Origin: Pseudomonadota bacterium
GTDB taxonomy: Bacteria; Pseudomonadota; Alphaproteobacteria; Rhizobiales; Xanthobacteraceae
Assembly (NCBI GenBank): GCA_023417665.1
Contig: JAEZFA010000303.1
Location: forward strand, 1 to 22,661
Reading direction: 5' to 3'
DNA: 22,661 nucleotides
Shown here in pieces: positions 16,455-22,661 of this stretch; positions within the stretch are counted from its first letter, which is position 1; each line of letters starts with the position of its first letter. The translations under genes and the position numbers were made by a program. The notes below the pieces were generated by a model. It worked only from the letters and a program-made list of their open reading frames with translations. It did not search any database and had not been told where the DNA came from.

Positions 16455-16470
16455 CCGGCGCGGATTCTGA

Positions 16471-17874
16471 ATGAAGCTTCCCCTCAAACTCGGCACGATC
16501 CATTTCATCGGCATCGGCGGCATCGGCATGTCGGGCATCGCCGAGGTGCTTGCCAATCTCGGCTACTCCGTGCGCGGCTCGGATGTCTCCGACAGCGCGA
16601 ACGTGAAACGCCTGCGCGAACATGGCATCGAGGTTGCGGTCGGCCACAAGGCCGAGAACGTCGAGGGTGTGGAAGTCGTGGTCGTTTCCTCCGCGATCAA
16701 GCGCGACAACCCGGAACTGATGGCGGCCCGCGCCAAGCGCCTGCCGGTGGTGCGCCGCGCGGAAATGATCGCCGAACTGATGCGGCTGAAATCCTGCATC
16801 GCGATCGCCGGCACGCACGGCAAAACCACGACCACCTCGATGGTGGCAGCCCTCCTCGATGGAGGCGGGTTCGATCCGACCGTCATCAATGGCGGCATCA
16901 TCAACGCCTACGGCACCAATGCGCGGCTCGGCACCGGCGACTGGATGGTGGTCGAGGCCGACGAATCCGACGGGACCTTCCTGAAGCTGCCCGCGAATGT
17001 CGCGGTCGTGACCAATGTCGACCCCGAGCATCTCGATCACTTCGGCACCTTCGACGCGGTGAAGAAGGCGTTTCGCTCGTTCGTGGAGAACGTGCCGTTC
17101 TACGGCTTTGCCGTCATGTGCATCGATCATCCGGTGGTGCAGGACCTCGTCGGCACGATCTCGGATCGGCGCGTCATTACCTATGGCGAGAATCCGCAGG
17201 CCGATGCGCGGCTGGTCGACGTGCGGCTGGACGGCGGGATTGCGCAATTCGGCGTGTTGTTTCAGGCGCGCGAGGGCCGCGCCGAACACCACATCAGAAA
17301 TCTGAAACTGCCGATGCCCGGTCATCACAATGCGCTGAACGCCACTGCGGCGATTGCGGTCGCGCATGAACTCGGCATTGGCGACGACAAGATCCGCGCC
17401 GGGCTTGCCGGCTTCGGCGGCGTGAAGCGCCGCTTCACCAGAACCGGCGAGTGGAACGGCGCGATCATCTTCGACGATTACGGGCACCATCCGGTAGAGA
17501 TCGCGGCCGTGTTGAAGGCCGCCCGCGCTTCCACGCAGGGGCGTGTGATCGCGGTGGTGCAGCCGCATCGCTATACGCGATTGCAGGCGCTGTTCGATCA
17601 GTTCTGCACCTGTTTCAACGACGCCGATCACGTCATCGTGGCGCCGGTCTATCCGGCGGGCGAAGCGCCGATCCCGGGCTTCGATCGTGACGCGCTGGTG
17701 GCCGGCATGCGCTCCCGCGGGCACCGCGACGCGCAACCACTCGAAGGGCCGGAACAACTTGCGGGCAAGATTGCTTCGCTGGCGAAACAGGGCGACTACG
17801 TCGTGCTGCTCGGCGCGGGCAATATCACGCAATGGGCTTATGCCTTGCCCGGCGAACTGGCGGCTAAGCAGTAA
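16471..17874 (+). CDS. murC: UDP-N-acetylmuramate:L-alanine ligase MurC
   Basis: Cytoplasmic ligase adding L-Ala, the first stem-peptide residue, to UDP-MurNAc. The product has 467 residues. The UDP-binding fold starts with [16 protein letters not shown] (10-25). The ATP loop [11 protein letters not shown] places GTHGKT at 114-119. [44 protein letters not shown] and QPHRYTR follow in the normal order. Its stop and the murB start share one base (TAATG), giving tight coupling with the gene that supplies its substrate. Confidence 0.97.
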   Translation: MKLPLKLGTIHFIGIGGIGMSGIAEVLANLGYSVRGSDVSDSANVKRLREHGIEVAVGHKAENVEGVEVVVVSSAIKRDNPELMAARAKRLPVVRRAEMIAELMRLKSCIAIAGTHGKTTTTSMVAALLDGGGFDPTVINGGIINAYGTNARLGTGDWMVVEADESDGTFLKLPANVAVVTNVDPEHLDHFGTFDAVKKAFRSFVENVPFYGFAVMCIDHPVVQDLVGTISDRRVITYGENPQADARLVDVRLDGGIAQFGVLFQAREGRAEHHIRNLKLPMPGHHNALNATAAIAVAHELGIGDDKIRAGLAGFGGVKRRFTRTGEWNGAIIFDDYGHHPVEIAAVLKAARASTQGRVIAVVQPHRYTRLQALFDQFCTCFNDADHVIVAPVYPAGEAPIPGFDRDALVAGMRSRGHRDAQPLEGPEQLAGKIASLAKQGDYVVLLGAGNITQWAYALPGELAAKQ

Positions 17875-18803
17875 TGGCGTTTCCCGATCTCCTGCCGGAG
17901 TTACAGGCCGCGGCCCCGAAGCTGCGCGGACGCCTGCTCGCAAACGAGGTGCTTGCGCCGATCACGTGGTTTCGTGTCGGTGGTCCGGCGCAGATTCTGT
18001 TCACTCCCGCGGACGAAGAAGATCTTGCTTACTTTCTTGGCTGCATCCCGGATCATCCGGTCACGGTGATCGGCCTCGGTTCGAACCTGATCGTTCGCGA
18101 CGGTGGCGTGCCGGGTATCGTCGTCCGTCTCGCGCGCGGCTTCAACGAGGTGAAAGTCGAGGGTGATCTGGTCATCGCCGGCACCGCCGTTCCCGACGTG
18201 AAGGTGGCGCGCGCGGCGGCCGATGCGGCGCTCGCGGGCCTTGCGTTCTATCGCGGCGTGCCGGGCGCGATCGGCGGGGCGCTGCGCATGAACGCCGGCG
18301 CTTATGGCGGCGAGACGAAGGACGCGTTGATCGAAGCACGGGCCATCGACCGCAAGGGCGCGCTGCACGTGCTCTCGAATGCCGACATGGGATTCACCTA
18401 TCGTCACTCCTCGCCGCCGGATGATTACATTTTCACGCGCGCCGTTTATCGCGGCACGCCCGGCGATGCGGCGGCGATTGCCGCAGAAATGGATTCGATC
18501 ACCGAACGGCGCGAGGCGACGCAGCCGATCAAAAGCCGTACCGGCGGCTCCACCTTCAAGAATCCTCCCGGTCACAAGTCGTGGCAGTTGATCGACGCTG
18601 CCGGCTGCCGCGGCCTTGTCGTCGGTGACGCGCAGGTTTCGGAACTGCATTGCAACTTCCTCATCAATCGCGGCAACGCGACAGCGGCCGATGTCGAAAA
18701 TCTCGGCGAGGAAGTCCGCCGCCGCGTGAAGGAACATGCGGGCGTGCAACTGGAATGGGAAATCAAGCGAATCGGCGTGACACCCGATAAGGTTCCGGCA
18801 TGA
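17874..18803 (+). CDS. murB: UDP-N-acetylenolpyruvoylglucosamine reductase MurB
   Basis: FAD enzyme that reduces UDP-GlcNAc-enolpyruvate to UDP-MurNAc with NADPH, before MurC acts. The product has 309 residues. The FAD-binding domain includes [25 protein letters not shown] (66-81) and [20 protein letters not shown]. Likely catalytic residues are Arg177 (TYRHSS), Ser226 as proton donor ([12 protein letters not shown]) and Glu296 (LEWEIKRIG). The short C-terminal layout, [17 protein letters not shown] followed directly by [10 protein letters not shown], is that of the type II enzyme rather than the E. coli type I form. MurA is not in this window. The gene overlaps murC by one base and ddl by four. 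Confidence 0.96.
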   Translation: MAFPDLLPELQAAAPKLRGRLLANEVLAPITWFRVGGPAQILFTPADEEDLAYFLGCIPDHPVTVIGLGSNLIVRDGGVPGIVVRLARGFNEVKVEGDLVIAGTAVPDVKVARAAADAALAGLAFYRGVPGAIGGALRMNAGAYGGETKDALIEARAIDRKGALHVLSNADMGFTYRHSSPPDDYIFTRAVYRGTPGDAAAIAAEMDSITERREATQPIKSRTGGSTFKNPPGHKSWQLIDAAGCRGLVVGDAQVSELHCNFLINRGNATAADVENLGEEVRRRVKEHAGVQLEWEIKRIGVTPDKVPA

Positions 18804-19720
18804 CAAAACACGTCGCGGTGCTGATGGGCGGCTGGTCGGCGGAGCGGGAAGTCTCGCTGCGTTCGGGAAAAGCCTGCGCTGATGCGCTGGAAGGCGAAGG
18901 CTATCGCGTGACCCGCGTGGACGTGCAGCGCAACGTCGCGCAGGTGCTCGCCGAACTGAAGCCGGCTGTCGCCTTCAACGTGTTGCATGGCGTGCCGGGC
19001 GAAGACGGCACCATTCAGGGCGTGCTGGAAGTGCTCGGCATCCCCTATACGCATTCCGGCGTGCTTTCCTCCGCGCTTTCCATGGACAAGGCGCAGGCGC
19101 GAATCATCATGGCCAATGCCGGGGTTCCGGTGGCGGAGGGCCGGGTCGTGACCCGCGCCGAGGCCGCAAGGGAACATGTGCTGCCGCGTCCCTATGTGCT
19201 GAAGCCGGTGGCCGAAGGTTCCAGCGTCGGGGTCTTCATCGTAACGGAGGAGCACCAGCATCCGCCGCAGGAGCTGACCCGGCCTGACTGGAAGCACGGC
19301 GAAACCCTGCTGGCAGAACGCTATATCCCCGGAATGGAACTCACCTGCGCGGTCATGGGCGAGGAAGCGCTGGACGTGATCGAGATCGAGGCCACGACCC
19401 GCTTCTATGATTACGAGGCCAAATACGCTCCCGGCGGCTCCCGCCACATTCTTCCGGCAAGAATTAAACCGAATATTTACCAGGAAGCGCAGATTCTGGC
19501 CCTTAAGGCGCACCGCGCCCTCGGCTGCCGGGGAATTAGCCGGGCGGATTTCCGCTTTGATAACCGTGAAGACGGTTCAGGCGGGCTTTTCTGCCTCGAA
19601 GTGAACACCCAACCCGGAATGACCGAGACCTCGCTGGTGCCCGAACTTGCCGCCTATCGCGGCATGTCATTTGGCGGGCTAGTGCGATGGATCGTGGAGG
19701 ACGCTTCCCTGAACCGATAA
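18800..19720 (+). CDS. ddl: D-alanine:D-alanine ligase
   Basis: ATP-grasp ligase that makes the D-Ala-D-Ala used by MurF. The product has 306 residues, like DdlB of E. coli. Key elements are Glu15 ([13 protein letters not shown]), [12 protein letters not shown] (63-74), [11 protein letters not shown], the flexible loop EGSSVGV (139-145) and YDYEAKY (203-209). Tyr209 matches Tyr216 of DdlB, predicting a D-Ala-specific and vancomycin-sensitive ligase, not a D-lactate ligase. The magnesium ligands are likely Asp254, Glu267 and Asn269 ([11 protein letters not shown]). It overlaps murB by four bases and ftsQ by 34. Around 19460-19480 is a short AT-rich stretch with codons rare elsewhere in the window. 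Confidence 0.96.
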   Translation: MTKHVAVLMGGWSAEREVSLRSGKACADALEGEGYRVTRVDVQRNVAQVLAELKPAVAFNVLHGVPGEDGTIQGVLEVLGIPYTHSGVLSSALSMDKAQARIIMANAGVPVAEGRVVTRAEAAREHVLPRPYVLKPVAEGSSVGVFIVTEEHQHPPQELTRPDWKHGETLLAERYIPGMELTCAVMGEEALDVIEIEATTRFYDYEAKYAPGGSRHILPARIKPNIYQEAQILALKAHRALGCRGISRADFRFDNREDGSGGLFCLEVNTQPGMTETSLVPELAAYRGMSFGGLVRWIVEDASLNR

Positions 19721-20610
19721 GCCACCGGGCTTCCCCGGCGGGTGTGCTGTCGGCTGCGTCTCCCTCAAAGTTCTCGCTGTTTTTCCGTCGCGTTGTCGTC
19801 AACCTCTCGCACAGAAAATCCGTCCGGGTCGCGGAAGTATTCCTCACCTTCGCCGTGATCGGCGGCGCGGCGCTGTTCGGCACCGTGCGCGGCGGACATA
19901 CGCCGGTCGTGGGCGAATTCCTCAAGGATGTCGGCGACCGTATCGCCTATGTCGCGGGCTTCGAGATCGTCGATGCCGACGTGCGCGGACACAATCGGCT
20001 GCGCCGCGAGCAAATCCTGACTGCCGCCGGCATCACGCCGCATACTTCGCTGGTCCTGCTCAACGCCGATGTTGCGCGCGACAAGCTCAAGACCAATCCC
20101 TGGATCGCCGATGCCGTGGTCCGCAAATTCTATCCGAACCGCATCGAGATCGAAGTCACCGAACGCGAAGCCTTTGCGCTGTGGCAGCGCGACGGCAAGC
20201 TCGCGATCGTGGCGCGCGACGGCACCGTGCTCGAGGAAATCACTTCCGGCCGCCCGGAGAAGCTTCCGCTCGTGGTCGGCGAGGGCGCCGCAAAAACGGC
20301 GGCCGAGTTTCTTTCGGTGCTCGACCGCTTTCCCGCGATCAAGGCGGATGTCTATGGCGCGGTCCTGATCGCGGAGCGGCGCTGGAATTTGCGCATGAAG
20401 AATGGCGTCGACGTGCGGCTTCCCGAGCACGACATGATCGTGGCTTTCGAGGCGCTGCAAAAACTCGCGCAGGAGCAGAAGGTTTTCTCGCGCGACATCG
20501 AGATGATCGATCTGCGCATTCCCGGTCAGGTCGTGGTGCGCATGTCGCCGGCGGCGGCTGCCGCCTATGACGCGCAACGCAAGCCGACGAAGACGCGAGG
20601 TGCATCATGA
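19687..20610 (+). CDS. ftsQ: Cell division protein FtsQ
   Basis: Bitopic divisome protein that bridges the early ring and the FtsLB-FtsWI complex. The product has 307 residues from the ATG at 19687, which lies 34 bases inside ddl. The N-terminus MDRGGRF resembles related FtsQ proteins, so the early start is preferred. A Ser/Pro-rich cytoplasmic part (1-47) precedes one membrane segment (about 48-66). The POTRA domain covers about 91-160, including LRREQILTAAGI, NPWIADAVVRKFYPNRIEIEVTEREAFALW. The periplasmic FtsQ domain extends to about 285, followed by a short basic tail. GGCGGG lies ten bases before the start. It ends in an ATGA overlap with ftsA. Confidence 0.93.
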   Translation: MDRGGRFPEPISHRASPAGVLSAASPSKFSLFFRRVVVNLSHRKSVRVAEVFLTFAVIGGAALFGTVRGGHTPVVGEFLKDVGDRIAYVAGFEIVDADVRGHNRLRREQILTAAGITPHTSLVLLNADVARDKLKTNPWIADAVVRKFYPNRIEIEVTEREAFALWQRDGKLAIVARDGTVLEEITSGRPEKLPLVVGEGAAKTAAEFLSVLDRFPAIKADVYGAVLIAERRWNLRMKNGVDVRLPEHDMIVAFEALQKLAQEQKVFSRDIEMIDLRIPGQVVVRMSPAAAAAYDAQRKPTKTRGAS

Positions 20611-21923
20611 GTGCGCTGGTTCGCGGTCTTGCTCCGCGCATGAAGCCCATCGGCAACAAGCGCTCGACCATCGTTGCCGCGCTCGACATCGGCACCAGCA
20701 AGGTCGCCTGCGTGATCGCGCGGCTGAAAACCGAGCGCGGGCCGGATATGCCGCGCAACCGCAGCCACGCGGTGGACGTCATCGGGCTCGGCTTCACGCG
20801 CTCGCATGGCATCAAGGCGGGAACGGTCGTGGACATCGAGGCGGCGGAAGAATCGATCCGCCGCGCGGTGGACAAGGCCGAGCGCGCAGCGAAGGTCGAG
20901 ATCGCTTCGGTCATTCTCTCGGTGACGGGCGGGCGGCTCGGCAGCGAGTCTTTCGCAGCTGCCGTACGCGTGCCGGGCAGTGCCGTCGAAGGCGGCGACA
21001 TCGCCCGCGTGCTGGACGCGGCGAGCCTGCATTCCGTGCGTGATGGACGCGCGGTGCTGCATTCGATTCCGATCGCCTATCACCTGGACGACGTGTCCAA
21101 CATTCAGGATCCGCGCGGCATGCTCGGCCGCGACCTGTCGGTCGATCTGCATGTCGCGACTGCCGATTATCCGGCATTGCAGAACCTCATTCTTTGCGTC
21201 GAGCGGTGTCATCTGTCGGTGGAAGGCATGGTCGCGGCGCCCTACGCCGCCGGCATCGCCGCGCTTTCCGACGATGAGGCCGAGCTCGGTGCGACCGTGA
21301 TCGATCTCGGCGCCGGCACCACGACGCTTGCCGCCTTCATCAACGATACCTGCGTGCACATGGATGCGATCGCGGTCGGCAGCTACAACGTCACGCTCGA
21401 TCTCGCGCGCGGACTTTCGACCAAGCTCTCGGAAGCCGAGCGCATCAAGACGCTTTACGGCGACGTGATCGAAGGCAGTTCCGATCACATCGATCTGATT
21501 ATGGTGCCGGCAATTGATGGTACCGGCGCGGGTCTCGGACATTCGGCGACCCGCGCACAGGTCATCCGCATCGTGCGTGCGCGCATCGACGAGATTTTCG
21601 AGATGCTGCACGAGCGCATGTCTGCGGCCGGAATTCTCAATCTCACCGGACGGCGCATCGTGCTGACCGGTGGCGGCGCTCAACTCGGCGGGCTCGGAGA
21701 GCTTGCGAGCCGGGTGTTCGGTGCAAGCGTGCGCGTTGCCGCACCCCGCGCGATCCGGGGACTGCATCACGCCGCGCAAACGCCGGCTTTCGCGGTGGCG
21801 GCGGGACTGGCTGCCTATCCGCAATTCGCAGAACGCGAACATTTCGAACCGCGGCGTCGGCTCGCGCCGCAAGAAGGCAACTATCTCCGGCGTGTCGGGC
21901 GCTGGATCAAGGAAAGTTTCTAG
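20607..21923 (+). CDS. ftsA: Cell division protein FtsA
   Basis: Actin-like ATPase that anchors FtsZ filaments to the membrane and recruits later divisome proteins. The product has 438 residues. The phosphate 1 motif is LDIGTSKVACVIARL (26-40). The SHS2/1C domain follows. The phosphate 2 motif is IDLGAGTTTLAAF, and the adenosine-side motif is LTGGGAQLGGLGELA. The C-terminus ends in the basic amphipathic helix YLRRVGRWIKESF, the membrane-targeting sequence, preceded by an extended linker. A 20-residue basic N-terminal stretch before the fold (MSALVRGLAPRMKPIGNKR) is somewhat long. Overlap with ftsQ is four bases. The second possible start of ftsZ follows its stop directly. Confidence 0.95.
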   Translation: MSALVRGLAPRMKPIGNKRSTIVAALDIGTSKVACVIARLKTERGPDMPRNRSHAVDVIGLGFTRSHGIKAGTVVDIEAAEESIRRAVDKAERAAKVEIASVILSVTGGRLGSESFAAAVRVPGSAVEGGDIARVLDAASLHSVRDGRAVLHSIPIAYHLDDVSNIQDPRGMLGRDLSVDLHVATADYPALQNLILCVERCHLSVEGMVAAPYAAGIAALSDDEAELGATVIDLGAGTTTLAAFINDTCVHMDAIAVGSYNVTLDLARGLSTKLSEAERIKTLYGDVIEGSSDHIDLIMVPAIDGTGAGLGHSATRAQVIRIVRARIDEIFEMLHERMSAAGILNLTGRRIVLTGGGAQLGGLGELASRVFGASVRVAAPRAIRGLHHAAQTPAFAVAAGLAAYPQFAEREHFEPRRRLAPQEGNYLRRVGRWIKESF

Positions 21924-21992
21924 ATGATCGAAGATAACGTGCCGGCGGTTTCCGGCAATCAAGGTTCAGTAAGCACGGCTGCGGCCGCGGCA

Positions 21993-22000
21993 AGAGGTGA
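21993..22000 (+). promoter_or_regulatory. Ribosome binding site for the family-typical ftsZ start
   Basis: AGAGGTGA at 21993-22000 places its AGAGG core seven bases before the ATG at 22005. A second site, AAGGAAAG at 21909-21916, serves the in-frame ATG at 21924 equally well, so the sequence alone does not fully settle which start is used. Confidence 0.6.
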
Positions 22001-22004
22001 CGCA

Positions 22005-22661
22005 ATGACCATCAATCTGCAGATGCCGGACATCCGGGAATTGAAGCCGCACATCACCGTGTTCGGTGTCGGCGGCGCCGGCGGCAACGCCGTCAACAAC
22101 ATGATTGCGGCAGGCCTTCAGGGCTGCGAATTCGTCGTTGCCAACACCGACGCGCAGGCGCTGACCTCGTCGAAATGCGAGCGCGTGATCCAGATGGGTC
22201 TCGATGCGACGCAGGGCCTCGGCGCCGGATCGCATCCGGAAGTGGGAAAAAGTGCCGCCGAAGAAGCGATCGCGGAAGTGCGCGACATGCTCCAGGGAGT
22301 GCACATGGTGTTCGTGACCGCGGGCATGGGCGGCGGCACCGGCACGGGTGCGGCGCCGGTGATCGCGCGGGTTGCGAAAGAACTCGGCATTCTCACGGTC
22401 GGCGTCGTGACGAAGCCCTTCGACTTCGAAGGCTCGCGGCGCATGAAGCTTGCGGAATCCGGCATCACCGAGCTTTCCAAGCACGTCGATACCCTGATCG
22501 TGATTCCGAACCAGAACCTGTTCCGGGTCGCGAACAAGGAAACCACTTTCGCCGACGCCTTCGCGATAGCGGATCAGGTGCTCTATTCGGGCGTCGCCTG
22601 CATCACCGACCTCATGGTCAAGGAAGGCCTGATCAATCTCGACTTCGCCGACGTCCGCTCG
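22005..22661 (+). CDS. ftsZ: Cell division protein FtsZ, 5' part, cut by the window end
   Basis: Tubulin-like GTPase that forms the division ring. The first 219 codons are present and the gene runs off the window. From the ATG at 22005 the protein begins [20 protein letters not shown], matching related FtsZ proteins. Nucleotide-binding elements are [10 protein letters not shown] (21-30), the tubulin signature GGGTGTG (109-115) and IPNQNLFR (167-174). The synergy loop NLDFADV (211-217) carries the catalytic-type Asp213. The segment [17 protein letters not shown] is typical of Rhizobiales. The frame stays open for 27 more codons back to an ATG at 21924, right after the ftsA stop, which would add an Ala/Ser-rich tail. 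The later start is preferred on family grounds. Confidence 0.95.
   Translation, partial: MTINLQMPDIRELKPHITVFGVGGAGGNAVNNMIAAGLQGCEFVVANTDAQALTSSKCERVIQMGLDATQGLGAGSHPEVGKSAAEEAIAEVRDMLQGVHMVFVTAGMGGGTGTGAAPVIARVAKELGILTVGVVTKPFDFEGSRRMKLAESGITELSKHVDTLIVIPNQNLFRVANKETTFADAFAIADQVLYSGVACITDLMVKEGLINLDFADVRS

Noticed and set aside
16426..17943. A 505-codon minus-strand frame opposite murC.
   Set aside because: Same shadow pattern as above. murC on the plus strand has every family motif.
19464..19480. TTAA followed by TTTAC in ddl, considered as a CtrA site.
   Set aside because: With the correct 7-base spacer the second half reads ATTT. The match needs a shifted spacer and a mismatch.
1..22661. 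Search by eye for CRISPR repeats, insertion sequences, tRNA genes, phage or toxin-antitoxin genes, or an undescribed multi-gene system.
   Set aside because: None seen. Every stretch above about 230 bases is covered by a recognised gene or by rnpB, and composition is even throughout.

Overview
This window is a GC-rich segment of an alphaproteobacterial chromosome carrying almost the whole division and cell wall (dcw) cluster, preceded by the RNase P RNA gene, two peptidoglycan hydrolase genes and a very large DUF2339 membrane protein gene. The gene order, the very short N-terminus of FtsL, the motif HDANAVMGRANR in MurG, the LIxLDFADV-type FtsZ loop and the MDRGGR start of FtsQ point to Hyphomicrobiales (Rhizobiales), probably near Bradyrhizobium/Nitrobacteraceae or Xanthobacteraceae. 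That placement rests on remembered family sequences and was not tested by a search.

Layout. About 5-384 (minus) is rnpB, with its own promoter at 390-418. An intrinsic terminator at 420-450 (minus) ends the upstream lytic transglycosylase gene (476-1147, minus). An AmpD/AmiD-type amidase follows (1322-2080, minus). A short divergent region (2081-2193) separates it from the DUF2339 gene (2194-4959, plus). The 231-base gap 4960-5190 holds a GC hairpin, a candidate promoter, three phased TCCC(A/G) repeats that look like an inverted MraZ operator, and a leader hairpin.

From 5191 to the window end everything is on the plus strand: mraZ, rsmH, ftsL, ftsI, murE, murF, mraY, murD, ftsW, murG, murC, murB, ddl, ftsQ, ftsA and the first part of ftsZ. 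Gaps are at most 28 bases up to ftsA. Many junctions are ATGA, GTGA, TGATG or TAATG overlaps, so this looks like one translationally coupled operon.

The products form a nearly complete route. MurB, C, D, E, F and Ddl build UDP-MurNAc-pentapeptide, and MraY and MurG convert it to lipid II. FtsW and FtsI polymerise and cross-link it at the septum. FtsL and FtsQ link these to the FtsA/FtsZ ring. MraZ and RsmH are the usual first genes, regulator and 16S rRNA methyltransferase.

I found no mobile element, CRISPR array, tRNA, phage gene or evidence of an undescribed system. The most useful observations are regulatory: the inverted MraZ box over the candidate -10, the abutting terminator and rnpB promoter, and two competing ftsZ starts. 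A few protein-level oddities are also listed: a lipobox-like sequence in FtsL, an unexported-looking amidase with a PG-binding domain, and the changed HEQN motif of MurG.
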